Source: Lethocerus indicus (Eukaryota > Arthropoda > Insecta > Hemiptera > Belostomatidae). From it: a DNA stretch of 64,000 bases. A model generated the notes under the pieces. That model worked only from the letters and a program-made list of their open reading frames with translations. It was not told the origin of the DNA and made no database searches. The DNA is taken from positions 24,811,872 through 24,875,871 of the forward strand of contig JACDQD010000004.1 of the NCBI GenBank assembly GCA_019843655.1, written 5' to 3'. Shown one piece after another: positions 50,701-63,119 of the stretch (positions are counted from its first letter, which is position 1; the number at the start of each line of letters is the position of its first letter). The position numbers and the translations under genes were made by a program.

Positions 50701-53700
50701 AAAAATAAACAGACTATAGCTCATCAAAAAGCTGGAAGCCCTTGATCGAGCGTAGCTGGATTTATGACGCCATTAGCACCTGGTTCCGGTTTGTCCGCCC
50801 GGTGATTTCCATCGGACCCTTCCAGTTAGACCAATGTTTACTACGACAGACCAAATTAATATTTTACTGAAATCTTCATCTCCTTGGCACAAATTTCACT
50901 GCCGACAAATATGAGGGTATCTTGTACGAGATTCAACCGGCCGAGTTTTCGCTGACAACCTTCTACAAATTGGTGAAAGCGCTTTCCCCTTTGAGCCGAT
51001 GTCAAGTGAAATCTCTTTTCCGTGAGATTTCGGAAATCGTTCCATCGGTTGGGGAACTGGTGAATAAAGCTTATCCTGGGCTTCTCTGAAAACTTCAAAA
51101 ATGACAAGTAGTTGGGTGAACAAGCCATCCTGGCTCCTAAAAACGGTTGTACGAATGAAACAAATAGCCAGATTGAGTATCTGCTTCTGTGACTACATAA
51201 AATTCCTCTAAATTCCTCTAACTCAAGGGAGCATAAGGTTCTTCTCACATTATTGCGGGATACCACCGGAAGTTAGTGGTATTGAAATAGCGGTCCAAAT
51301 ATTCTATCACCAAACGCTCTCTGTTTGCTACTCTGCGTTTGTGTTGGCAAGTGAGCTGTATTTGAACACTTCAAAATCTAATTTACATTGACAGAAATTT
51401 AGCTGTACACTAAAGTGGAGACCAATTTAGCAGGTAAGGTACCTTAATACAACTAATATCAACGGAGAGTGGGCCGATAGTGCCGGCTCTTTGTCACCAG
51501 ATGTTGGCCTCGATAGGGAGCATCCCATGCAAACATAATATTAATCTCATTCATAGTAAACATGGTCTTCATCTCTTATATTATTCTTTTACTATATAGC
51601 ATTGAAACGGGTTTTCCCAAGTTTTCTATCGTTGCAAATCACTTTTTTTCGTTCCTTTGTCTTTATCTTCTTACGCCCAGTATTATACCTGATTTCAGTG
51701 TTTTCAAAAAATAAAATTTATAGCGCCAGAAAATATTTTCTTACCGCTTTTCCATGCTACTGAAAAATAATATTAAACTGCGTTTAACATGATCCATTCC
51801 ATTGTTCGAAAATTAACAAAGGGAATAATCTGCAATGCATTAATTCAACTGGAAGGACAATGGAGGTATGGGGTTTCGTTCAAATTTCAATGGAAAGAGC
51901 AATTCCAATCCACAGTCCTACTTATCAATTATACTACTTAACAATAGTCCCTGTTTATAAAAGGAATAAAAGGCTTAAATTAAAAATATCTATAAAACAA
52001 TACTTACAGATTCTGTACATCGCAATTAATAATTTTAAAAAATTCCAACAAATAAATTTACCTAAATAAAATAAAAGTAGAGTGACTTAAATCACATAAA
52101 TCGTTTTAGCGCACAAACTATTTCAATCATAAGATATTTTAAGTACAGAATAAATTAAAAATAGTGCCAAGAGCACTGTTGGTCCATCGTAATAATATCG
52201 CCAGAATGAAAATATTTTGAGGTGTGTAGAATGCGTCGTGCTGGAATAAATGCCCGGAATTATTTTATTCATATATTGGAATAGTTCGTCCAAGAGAGTT
52301 TATAACTACTACGAACTGGCTACTGGGAAGGGGAAAATAAAAACTGGGTTTACGCTGCCGGCTTGCACTTAGCGGGGGACTTGCTCGGGTTAACGAACGA
52401 TTCGCGAGGATCGAACTGCTGGTATTGTCGTGCAGTCCTCTACCCCCACCTCCCCCGCTACCAACCCGACGCTAGCACCACTTCTGGTGTTTAGGCCGGG
52501 GCATTAAGCCGCTACAATCGACATATCGGGCGATCGCTTCCGCTGAAGGCAGTTGGAGGGGACGGGCGGCGAGCAAACAGAACCCGGCCGGCATTAATTA
52601 GGGAAAACAGTTTTAACTGGTTAAAAGAAAATGGACCGATCCGTTTGCCATACTCGCGACACCATTGTTCTGTACGAATGGAAACCAAATTTGGGGGGCC
52701 AAAAAAACATTCCGACTGGGTAAAGGCTGGACGGGATATAAGATACGTATAAGATACACCTGCGTCTGGGTCCAGCGACCCTGCGATACCAGCTTTATAT
52801 TTAACTCTAATATACACAACAAACAATCTAACAGTAAAGAAAACTCCACGCAATTATCAATGTATTAAGAATACAGAACTCGGCGCTATTGTCCCTGAGA
52901 AGGGCCTTCTCCATAACGTATTTCCGACTATAGACGTAGGGCCCTGAGTATTAACATAGGTGAAAGTGTAGGTCATACCAAACTGAATGAACTTGAATAA
53001 AACACATCGAACCGTAAATCGGAATGAATCTGCGAGTCAAGAACCAGTTGTGCCATTCTCCTCAATTTTCTTTATCCTCTCATCTCCTGAAGACTTTTTA
53101 TTGATTCCTTCCAGTTTTTAATTTTTCCTGCCCAATATCAGAATCTTCCTTGAAAAGATCCGCAACTATTCAATTTGACAGTTTTATTTTTGCTTGCTGC
53201 GAAAGGACAATCCTTACAAGCGCTAAAATAATCCGGCAAAAGGGCTTGACGCCGAAAAAAAGTTTAAAAATCAACAGCTGCAAACAAATACCCGTCATCC
53301 ACAGAGTCTCGTAAAACACAAACCTAAGCTGTTCGTTTATGGAACAGCTCGTAAAGAAGTAAGCAAATAAATATTCGATTTAATGTTATTTACGACTCCA
53401 AATATTACTGCTGCGAACTAATGTGAATTGGTAAGAACTCTTCTGGCTGTTTACTTAATATACAATTACTATTATTTTCGCGATTATATCTTTGTACGTT
53501 TGGACCCATACCAAAAATCTCTTGAGATAATCGGTATAATTTTCTACTTTGTTCTCCTTACGTTTTTGCCCGGTCATGAAAATCATACATTAGAATTCGT
53601 ATCACGAGAACACAGTTGTTCTCTCTATCCAAACATAGGACAAGAAATTTTGTTTTATAAAAACCTGTTGAATCCAAAACTTTAAGTAACAATACTTAGG

Positions 53701-54500
53701 ACAACTTCCGTTCTCCACTTCTGTGCTGTTTGTGACACTCCGTTTCTTTATATAATGGTATATAATCTGGAAATCTCGTTTGAAATGTGGAAACCTGTCT
53801 AGAGCAGAATTTAATGGAAATTGTTTGCCAAATGGGTTTATAATTTGGAAAATTTATTTATCATTCATCTTTTACGTTAATACGCGGACCTTTCTTTTGG
53901 AAGAAAAAGGTCAGAGCCCGATCTGCTGAGAATAGACTTGGCAGGGAAAATTTACATCCGGCACAGTAGAAAATAATTATATTTTATTTGGTCATTACGT
54001 CTTTGTTTAAAACTAATATTTTAAACTGTATCCTTATCTTAATTTTTATATACTAATATAACTCAGCGTCCAGCTCTATAAAGAAGGGCGGAATAATTGT
54101 TATTATCTACCGATAAGCAAGATCCCTAATATCTAATAGATTATGGATTTCGTGGATTCCGCTGTGTTGAAGTGACACTGAAACCGTTATTATCGGGATG
54201 TAGGGGTATTTAAAATCAATTCGTGACTCATAGCAGTCTCAGTTCTGGGCTCGGTGAGGCCTTGCCACTCGGATTTCTAGGCCAATTGTCCCCTTGGTGC
54301 AGTGCGCGCACTCTACCAGCTGCGCCTCACGTTCCCTAACAGTGCGCTACAAAAATATCCGTTTACGGATTCGCAGCTAATTATATTTTCAGCTAGAATA
54401 ACGCATTAAAAATATCACTTTTCCAATATAGAAAAGTTCAGGCGTCAAGTAAATTTTCCGATAGGCAATGAAGATATACCTTTTTGAAGTACGAGCCAGT
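47768..54500. other. Unannotated stretch, contains the longest frame of the window
   Basis: The longest open frame (136 codons, minus, 50,856-51,266) begins at GTG. A second minus frame (50,896-51,123) overlaps it, and no domain is recognisable in either. A 113-codon minus frame at 52,512-52,853 is likewise overlapped. In 64 kb such lengths are expected by chance. A tRNA-like A-box string on the minus strand at 54,311-54,328 has no B box or acceptor stem. No repeats above a few units. Confidence 0.45.
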
Positions 54501-55300
54501 TAATATTTCTCGAATAAACAAACGAGATTTTTTACCCAATAGGGTGGATAGGATTTCGTCGGCGGACGCGGTATTCTAGTTGCGCCATTCCTCGAAAAAA
54601 GGCCACGCGCGTACAGGGAACGGCGCGCCGATACTAAAGCACGAACGACGCGTTGGAGCCTATAAATCGAAATTAATTTATTCCTATCTCCCGAAAGCGG
54701 GTTCAATTACGAAAGGCCCCGGTGCGTTCGGGCGCCGCTTTTCTACGCGTGAGAGAAACCACCGAGCGTTTTATATTTAGACGCGTGGAAACCGTCCGAG
54801 CTCTCGTATCCCTCCTGTTGGTAATATATAGTGTTGTCCGCGGAGACACGTTTCCAAGCAGGGGGTGGTCAACGCCCATCGGCGGGCTCCGAATAGAGAG
54901 GAAGGTGCATAGCGACCGACTGCACGCGGAGTAACAGATATTTTTAGTTGCTAATCGGGGCGGGGAGGAAGAAAGGAAAATCAGCGCGGGGGTAAGGGCG
55001 GGGGATCGGTGCATCATAATAAGTTGATGACGGCGTATCACCGCGCCAGCGTCCTTGGTTAATCTCAATCGTTATTTCTGGGCGCGTAAACATCGAGATA
55101 TCACAGCCAAATGTCCCCCTTCTTTCAGCGTCCGACTTTTTTTTGTATTCTCGTTACGGACTGTTTCGTATTTTGCGGTACGAGTTACAATAGTAGTGCG
55201 CAGGCCGCTCGTTTGTGCCTACGGGGCTGCTAAGGTCTGTTGTCCGACTAATGGTAGGGGGGAACTCTCGAAATGCTCCCGGAATTTACATTCCATGAGC
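54500..55300. other. CpG-rich segment
   Basis: CpG is strikingly frequent here. Frames are open on both strands at once (54,703-55,068 minus, 121 codons; 54,722-54,934 plus, starting GTG; 55,055-55,372 plus). The plus frame at 54,722 includes a hydrophobic run (VRALVSLLLVIYSVVRG) but has no ATG. It may be a regulatory region, or the promoter side of a gene outside recognition. It contrasts sharply with the CpG-poor island that starts about 430 bases downstream. Confidence 0.4.
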
Positions 55301-55471
55301 GTCTTGTTGAGATTCCAGGTTCAGAGTAGGTGGAAAAATGGGATTTCAACGGACCTTATATCTCTGTTTTAATTCTCAATTAAAACGTGTTACAATACAT
55401 CGAGAAAATGTAATATTCTAATAAATAAATAATCGTAATTCTCAGTAGAGTTTTATTCAGATATTAAATCG

Positions 55472-55765
55472 TTATACCGGATTATATTTTTTACATAAAA
55501 TAAATAGTTTAATTAGATATTTGAGGCGGAAGTATGTTCTTATGGTTACGCGGATTACATTTTCAACAGACTGTAGAAATAAAAAAAACATTGGTTTGGG
55601 AAAAGTCGTTACAGTCCATGTTACTATTTTTAGAAACCGACCAGATTTGATAACATAAATTGCCCCCGTCCGCTGATTATACAGAAAAGAGGAGTTAGTA
55701 GATATCATCGTGCTGCGTCCTTGGCCGACAGGTATATAATAAATATGAGTTTCAAAACTGCCCAA
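55472..55765 (-). other. Exon-like minus-strand frame (weak)
   Basis: The frame is open for 97 codons with TTG at its upstream end. The first possible methionine is internal. On the minus strand it is preceded by CCTTGGGCAG, which could be a 3' splice site at about 55,757, though without a strong pyrimidine tract. Residues after it (SFETHIYYIPVGQGRSTMIS) read like soluble protein. The C-terminal half is hydrophobic and AT-driven. It lies just outside the low-coordinate edge of the CpG-poor island. Confidence 0.12.
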
Positions 55766-56039
55766 GGCAGCATTCTATCACCTCTGCCACTGAAATGGCC
55801 TTTTATGAAATTTACTCAAATAGGATTGATTTCAAGTCCCTGAAATTATTTTAAATCTGGCATTGTTAAGTGGAGAATATAAAAGCAGAATTTAGCAGGA
55901 TTTTAAGCATAATCATAATAAGCCATGATTTATTTCTCTTAGAACAGTTTAAGCAAAATAACATTTCTAAATGGTCAAAATTGTCATTTGAGAAAATATC
56001 TTGAGGAAGTCTGCTCTACTTAATATACATAACAATTCG

Positions 56040-56041
<2 letters not shown>

Positions 56042-56094
<53 letters not shown>
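56042..56094. repeat. (TA)n microsatellite, ~53 bp
   Basis: Uninterrupted TA repeat, the longest of the window, inside the CpG-poor island. Confidence 0.97.
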
Positions 56095-56098
<4 letters not shown>

Positions 56099-57100
56099 GT
56101 CCAATTAAATTATATTAACTTGATACTGATCCTGAATGTCAAAGCATGAATTAAATTTTTTTTCACATATATTATATAAATCATATGAAAAGTATTTTTA
56201 TATTTATATAAGAGATATGCACTTATTTCATTTATAGTGCCATAATTATTTTTCTTATGTATCAAAGGTTTAGTAAATTCAAGTTTCATAAAAATGAGAT
56301 GCAATAATTTCACAATATAAAAGAAAAATTGTCACCACACCTATTGAATTAATATAATTCTTCTTTTAAATGTCCCAATGTATAGACTGTAAATATAATT
56401 ATTATGATATTTTTTATTGATTGAATGACCACTAAAATTGAATAAGAACAAAAATAAAGTTAAATATTTATTCAACAGTGTTTAAATTTTTTTATACTCC
56501 TCCAGGGTGTAAGGATTTTTAAAATTTCATAGATTCCTTTTTGTATATTCTATACATATTTTAACAATTTTATTTCATATTTAAATTATGAAAGCTAAAT
56601 TATGGTGTGAGCATTAACACAACTTTAATAATATTTAACAAGAGATTATTAATGATCACTGGTTCATTGATTCAAAACAGGAATGATATTTTTGAGAGAG
56701 TGGGAATTGATTATGAATTTCAAATTTTATTGAGGACGATATTGTTAATAAAAGAATGTTCATTGGAATAGTAAAATTAATATTAAAATTATTGGAATTG
56801 TCAAATACATATAAATTTCAGATGTGGAAGCAGAAATAATTATATTTTGTATAATAAATTGAATACATACTTTTTAATACCTTAAGTGAGTGTATACATA
56901 TTATTATTATTGACCCGTTTATTGTATTTTTATTAATTTTGCATTTTCACTGTATGGAAATTATTATTGTATTCAATTTTTTGTCCTACCACACATCTTA
57001 TATATCTACAAATATTAACTGAAATTTTTTTATGTAGTAAGTGTTAATATTATTTCTAATATATTAAATACAAAAATATTGAAATATAATAATAATATAA

Positions 57101-57103
<3 letters not shown>

Positions 57104-57151
<48 letters not shown>
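57104..57151. repeat. (TA)n microsatellite, ~48 bp
   Basis: Uninterrupted TA repeat. The plus frame starting at 57,101 is its translation (tyrosine-isoleucine run) and is not a gene. Confidence 0.97.
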
Positions 57152-57155
<4 letters not shown>

Positions 57156-57687
57156 TTTTGAATTTATTAATTCAGTTTGATAATGTCATTTTTTATATTG
57201 TAAAAATTAATGTTTTGAAAAGTTGTTACCTTGAAATAGGTCAAGGTATAAACTACAGAAATATATGTAAAATAAATAACATGTAAATGGCTTAACAAAT
57301 TTCTTGTTATAAATAATATTTTATTTATATATTATTTAATTAATAAAATGGCAAATGTGTTTTACTGCCTACCAGTATCATCAAAATTAAATGTTATTTT
57401 TACTTAAGATTTGAATATTACAAAATTATATGCTTTCAATATTACATTTGGGCCTTTATAACAAATCATTTTCATTTTATAATAAATTGTTAGTATAAAA
57501 TTTCAGTGTAATACTTTTAAAATTAATTCAATTAATATTAATATTAAGGCATTATAAAAGCCTACTATCATTTGGAATTAGGATATAAAGTAGAATCAAC
57601 TACTCATTCCTCTTATGATAAATTTGATTTCGTTTTGAACCAATCTTTTTTCTTTCTTAATTTCATACCTGTGTATAAATAAAACTT

Positions 57688-57692
<5 letters not shown>

Positions 57693-57737
<45 letters not shown>
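57693..57737. repeat. (TA)n microsatellite, ~45 bp
   Basis: Third uninterrupted TA repeat within the CpG-poor island. Confidence 0.97.
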
Positions 57738-57738
<1 letters not shown>

Positions 57739-58133
57739 TTATACTTCCATACTTTTGATTGTAATTGCTCCCCCTTCCTACACAGGGAATTGTCAGTCAA
57801 ATCTTAGTAAATCAATCATAATGGTATATATGGTTAAAGTTATGTATGCCTATTTAATCAGAATTATATATAATAAATTCCAGAAATATTAATATAACGT
57901 TTTCAGTAATATTATGGTAATTTCAAATATATAATTATATGCTAACTGCACCCTTAAATGAATAGGATTTATAGAATTAAAATATAAGGTTTATTATAAT
58001 CTTGTACATGAAGTATATGCCATTGATTACCATAGTATTATGTTCATTTGCTTCTTTGGTTACAACCTCAATTTCTATATAGTAGCCAAAGTTGTGAAAA
58101 TAATTTGTGCATTCCAATTCACTTAAGGCTTAC

Positions 58134-58310
58134 CTGTCAGCTCCCATCCAAAGTCATTAAAACCTCTGTCTCTGCTATATGAACATCCAGAAATTTTTGA
58201 TCATTTGCTGGCTTGACTATTATCTTATTACAGACTGTTATTGTGGTTTCAATGACCGCAGTAAAACATCTGGTATTCCAAAACCTTGCGGTCGAGAATA
58301 ACGTATTTCC
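58134..58310 (-). other. Exon-like minus-strand segment with consensus splice donor (weak)
   Basis: On the minus strand a frame is open from about 58,310 to TGA at 58,139-58,137. Its last part reads CNKIIVKPANDQKFLDVHIA followed by ETEVLMTLDGS. Three bases after the stop comes CAG|GTAAGC (GT at 58,133-58,132), a good donor, and AATAACAG at about 58,235 is a possible acceptor. The stop just before the donor means the reading frame does not pass through the splice site. If real, this is a pseudo-exon, a UTR-containing exon or a frameshifted relic. It sits exactly at the high-coordinate edge of the CpG-poor island. No family is recognised. Confidence 0.15.
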
Positions 58311-59390
58311 TTAAGATCGAGCGTTATGAGTATTAGGAAAACACCTAGCAATTCAACAAAGTTATATTAAATTGAAAAATCTTTTTAACTGTATTTTATT
58401 TACGTCGAACCCCATTTTCAGCAAATAGCGAATTCATTAGGATTCCTTATGTTATTTAGTTCTAAAAACGATTGTGTCCTGTAAGCAACTTTACGCGCGT
58501 GAAACGAACCCTGATAAATTATAACTGCTCGTCGTATTCTGATGACACTGCAAATATGAAGTAACACCGCATCTAATATTAATGATACAAATTATGGTAA
58601 TACAGTTGGCACTTGAATCTTAATTCTGTGTCGTCCTTGGATAGTCCACACGACCTCTCTAGCGACTTTATTGTCTTTATTGCATTACTTGTCTTTTATG
58701 TCAACACATATTACTTTTTCTGTCATTAACTGATATTGATTATTATAAAATTTACTTGTATTTATGGGGAGAAAAAGAAAATACTCCAGAAAATTAACAC
58801 AGATACGATACCCTATGTCCTCCTCCCCTAAAATTCAAACTAATCATTATTTGGAATATGTTAACCCCGAAAGGACAACTTGAACCATTTATTCTATTGT
58901 CATAACGCGGGAAATATTTTCAAAGCCACCGAAAGGATAATGTCGGTTTTCCAGTGGGGTCGCTCAGCTGTCTGACTTTTTATAAAAGGGCCCCTTTTTC
59001 TTTTAATCACATTTAAGGGAGCGTTATCGCTCCAGGAGGGTTCCAAGTCACCTTTGTACGACGAAAACGCGATAACCTTCGGCACGTAAGGGCGGTTTGT
59101 GACAGAAAATAAACCGTTGTTGGTGGTTCCCCTTATCGTGAATATCATTATTTCCCAGGCGAGTTCAACTCTCTTTTTAATAAAACGTACGCTAATTTAT
59201 GGAATTTATTTTTCGTCGTGGAAAACTCAATTGTGATAAAAGGAACATCTGAGTGGGCCCTACAATTGAAGTAATGTCCAATTACGAAATACAAGTTAAG
59301 TGTCGGTTTGTAAAGTATACGAATTTATATTCAAAAAAGAAAAATTTTTTAGTTCCCTTAACGAAATGATCGTTTTTTCGAAATCTCTGT
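58311..59390. other. Unannotated stretch
   Basis: Normal CpG content returns. One 82-codon minus frame (58,900-59,148) without motif. No repeats. Confidence 0.45.
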
Positions 59391-59435
59391 AGCATAAGAC
59401 CAAAGAAACGAGAGGAGTAGTCATTCAAGAAATGA
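59391..59435 (+). repeat. Degenerate terminal arm of the 37.2 kb element family
   Basis: GCATAAGACCAAAGAAACGA followed by GAGGAGTAGTCATTCAAG follows the order of the right terminal arm (AAGACCAAACC, GCGAGAGGAGACAG, CACGAA). It shares GCATAAGACCAAA and a downstream AATGATAA with the relic at 33,940-34,002. Confidence 0.4.
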
Positions 59436-59439
59436 TAAC

Positions 59440-62400
59440 GACGGTCTTACCCGAAATTGCAAACTAAATATTGAACGCTTTCATAACTCAGGCTGCTGAC
59501 TACCATCTCAAATTACAATCCGATAATCAAATTCATCGTTGATTTATTTTTTCTTTTACAAGAGCATGTAATTGGCGCTGTATGCAAACAATTGAAGCCA
59601 AACAATAAGATTGCGCTTGGCGGTTATTCGAATTCATGCGGTGTGCCCGACGAAAGGTACTGTGTTGTGCCATTATTATTCCAGGAAAATGCCTGCTCAC
59701 AATTGGAGACAATCGGCAGAGTGTGGCTGTGCACACTGAAAGCCGTGAAGTGGCTCTTACCGGCATGCACTTAACGCCCGACATTGGACAATTAATTACG
59801 AGTTATTTAGCAATTCACCAATCGCGGCTTCTCAGTGTAGATGGCGGACCCCTAGTAATACGGGGAAGAATATGTACGGCATTATTACTATATAAATCGA
59901 GTAATGGTCTCAATTCAGAGAAGTTGACCACAGTTTTCGGGACCAATTAGTGACGGTGTTGACCGGATGCTTAAACGGCAGCCGACCTGCGCGAGTACCT
60001 AATTTTTTGTCGTATTTATCCTATCGTCTATTTTAAAAATTCCGCGTGGAATAACTAGCACCTTGCGCTCGAATTCCGCCATTGGATTTTTCGCTTGGGA
60101 ACGGGCCAGAATTTACTGCTAGACTTTACTGCGGACCTCGAGCGTCGGAGTGAACTCGTGCATCGGATAAAAACTCAGGTCCGAAACTAAGGGCGTGAGC
60201 GAGGAGTCGTGGAAGAACAGTCTCGCCAGTGGATGAATAGGTTGGTGGGTGGTGAGGTCCACACGTGTCCCCGCTGTCCGTCCCCAGAGTAAATAATGTA
60301 TCTTGCGTCTTACATACCTAACGAGGTTTAGAAGTTACCAATCGTTAAGGAAGGAGTACATTGAGTTCGTCATTTATTTATACCATAGATTATACAATGG
60401 ATCACGACCGATGAAGTTCTGAAGTAGGATAACGTCTTCAAGTTATAATTTTTGTTGACAGGATTTACCTAGGAAAGCAGGAACTACGAGTTATATGATT
60501 CAAGGAAGGTATTCATTATTTCTCCCTCAATAATGTATTGAATATAATTGTCGTTATTGATTTTGAATAAAATTAAATAAAAAACTGGTCTTCCAGGAAC
60601 TATGGACTCTAGAAGGAAGATGCTGTAGCTTCCGTTTTACTCAGAATTATTTCATCCACCCCAATGATTAATATTACCCGTTAATTGCCCTCAGCCTTAT
60701 AATTCGCAGGATATGCGAATCGCGCCGAATATCTTAAGGAACTTATTAGTGCTGCATGTTCGTGCATTTTAATCACAAGAGTGCTAGCACCATGTTAAGA
60801 CAAGGGACTTCAAAAGCCTAGAAACAAGATGTTGCATTTAAGTTATATCGAAATTTTGATAGTATAACTATAATAGGGAGTCCCGGGAGACCATAATCAA
60901 GGGGATATTTGCGTGGGGCATCAGCTATTCGCGTGGGTTCTGCGAGGGCTTGATGGGAATTCCGTGCATTCAAGCCTAAAGACGGAGCAAATGTGGAGCG
61001 TTTTTCAGATCCTTGATGGAATGCCCTTTACTTCCGTGCAAATCTGTATTTTCATAATAATTTACAGAGTAAAAGAATTGCAGCTTGGTCATAGTCCGCC
61101 AGCGATGTGTCCGCGTATTAGAGTGATTAAATATTAAATAATGCAATAATTTTTCAACATCGTGAGTATACCTATCGCACAAATAATAACTAATGATTAA
61201 ACTTACCGTTTTCTCAACCCTGCCGTTTACATCCTTCATTGCGTACTTTATGTATTAAATAAGGATATACAATCTTTATATATCAGCAGTTAAAAAAGGT
61301 TATAATGAACAACATTTTCGATTAAAATATAATAGAAAATAATTATAAAATCATTGAAATTATAGCTAAAACAAGTAATATAAAATTATCTTGGATATAA
61401 GCTTCTCTCAGGTCATTCATTTTAACGACTAATGTAACGCCTTTATCTTTTCATCTGTTATCTGAAGAAAAATATTACCCATTTGCCGATTTCTTTCGGT
61501 TGTAAACAAACGAAATCCATTTGATTTCAGTCGTTAGCCGCGTGTAATCCGGCTGGGCGGGCTGCAGGTTACGTTTCGCAATCTCAATAAGCTTGAGGGC
61601 GCTAAATCATCGCTTTATCTGATCCTGCCTTCGAAAGAGACCCGGTTTTCATTTGTGCCCAGCCTCGATAGAAAGCTCCCGCCGCCGGTGCTATCCAAAT
61701 CGTTGGAACCGATATTTCTCGAACCGTTAAAATATATAGAGCATGAGCTGCGTATATTAAAATTTTTAAAGTATTATAATTTACAAGAAAATAACTCCAG
61801 CATTATGTTTTACCTTCTGAATTAACGTTTGCATAATCAGTTGCTCCTTTCGACATTTCTTTATATAAGAAACGTCGTACTATTGGGTACTCTAATGTCT
61901 AATATCTTGGTATTATTATGTCTTATCTTGGTATGTATGGCACCTTAAGCTATAACTCTTTTAGTAATTTCTGTTTGTGGCCAACTTCCTTCAGGATGAA
62001 CTTCAGGTCCTTCAGTGCTGATTAACATATGTCGAATTAGTCCTGCTACAGAAATTATATCCAAGGAGCCCGTTGGAATTAATATGCGGCCATTTATTAT
62101 TTGGGCATACGTCCCATTTGACTGGTGGATGTTTTAACACCCAACCGACTTTCTGGCACCGGCGAAGCTCTTTTGATCGATCGTCATCGGAACGCCACTT
62201 CGCTCGAGTGCGCCAAACATAAATCCACGGGAATTTGAAATATGAATCCAAACTCTCGAAACAACTCCAGGTAGAACTTTGATAAAATAGGGTTCAATGT
62301 TCTTCCTTACTAAAGTTTAGCGCTTAATCCACCTAAATCGTCTACAACCGATCACCCATACTTGTCCATATAATCTGGAGAAATGTGTGTCTGGACAGGT

Positions 62401-62720
62401 TACGTATATGTAACTATTTTTATCTACTGTTATGCTTCATCCCACTATACCAAGTTAATAATAACTTTAGAATTTGAACATTTGTCCGACGATAGTGTGT
62501 TAAGCCTTATAAATCTAAGGCGCCTGTTTGCTGGTTGTTTCTTATCAAAATAACCATTTTAATAATTAATTTTGTCATTGTAGTCACAACGACCGGTAGT
62601 GATAAAATTGAAACCAAATGTCAATAAAATATCTGCACGCTATGTGATATTAATTAATCGAATTAAACTTTAACAACATTTAGATCTACTGTCTACAATC
62701 GGTATATTTAGACTGACGTA
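59440..62720. other. Unannotated stretch
   Basis: Overlapping frames at 59,533-59,950 (83 minus, 104 plus) are open on both strands and carry no motif. No repeat or RNA gene is recognised. 61,260-61,400 is AT-rich. Confidence 0.45.
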
Positions 62721-62722
62721 CT

Positions 62723-63118
62723 TTGCAATTGAATCACGAAATATTCTTTTTCACTGTTGAGTTGTTTGCAAACGTTCAGTATTTTCTCCCGTGTCGTCTG
62801 CACCAAGTCCACTGGCTACGAGGAACTGGTTATTCGGTTGCCACAGTGACGGCCCACGTTTGTAAGAAACAACATGGCGTCGGCATGTGTTTCTATTTTA
62901 GTGGGACATGTGCTAATGTGGCTGTGAACGCTCCGGCTCTCCGGGCTGCGGACATTATCCATCCACTACTAACTTATAGTTCCGGGATATTTATTTTTTC
63001 CTATTCATTAATAGTGCCGTTGATAAACGAGGTAAGTTGGAGGGTTGGCGTCGGCGGTTTAATCGCAATATTTATTATTTGGCCCAATCGTAGGATAATA
63101 ATTTGCATTAGTAAATAA
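62723..63118 (+). other. 131-codon open frame with internal consensus splice donor (weak)
   Basis: The frame is open from TTG 62,723 to TAA at 63,116-63,118. There is no ATG before the middle. CAAACGTTCAG near 62,770-62,780 could be an acceptor, and GAG|GTAAGT (GT at 63,032-63,033) is a near-perfect donor, giving a possible internal exon of about 250 bases. The translated part is cysteine/valine/alanine-rich with a hydrophobic end before the donor (SSGIFIFSYSLIVPLINE). No family is recognised. Length and composition are still compatible with chance, but the donor makes it one of the better exon candidates of the window. Confidence 0.18.
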
Positions 63119-63119
63119 A

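Larger units (their letters stand above)
55730..58256. other. CpG-depleted, very AT-rich island with three long TA tracts
   Basis: By hand count only five CpG dinucleotides occur in about 2.5 kb, against several per 100 bases on both flanks. Both borders are abrupt: three CpG lie within 55,709-55,725, and dense CpG resumes at 58,257. Inside are three TA microsatellites of 45-53 bases. No terminal repeats were found at the edges. Possible readings are a germline-methylated, transcribed gene body or intron (gene-body methylation erodes CpG in several insect orders), an inserted segment of different origin, or an old silenced element. No protein can be identified in it. Confidence 0.7.

Noticed and set aside
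50856..51266. Longest open frame of the window (136 codons, minus strand)
   Set aside because: It has no ATG at its start, a second minus frame overlaps it, it shows no domain, and its length is within chance for 64 kb on six frames.
54297..54328. tRNA-like string on the minus strand (GCGCAGCTGGTAGAGTGC)
   Set aside because: It resembles a D-arm and A box, but there is no GGTTCGANTCC B box, no anticodon stem and no acceptor stem. At best it is a worn tRNA-derived fragment.
57101..57286. 61-codon frame with tyrosine-isoleucine repeats
   Set aside because: It is the translation of a TA microsatellite.
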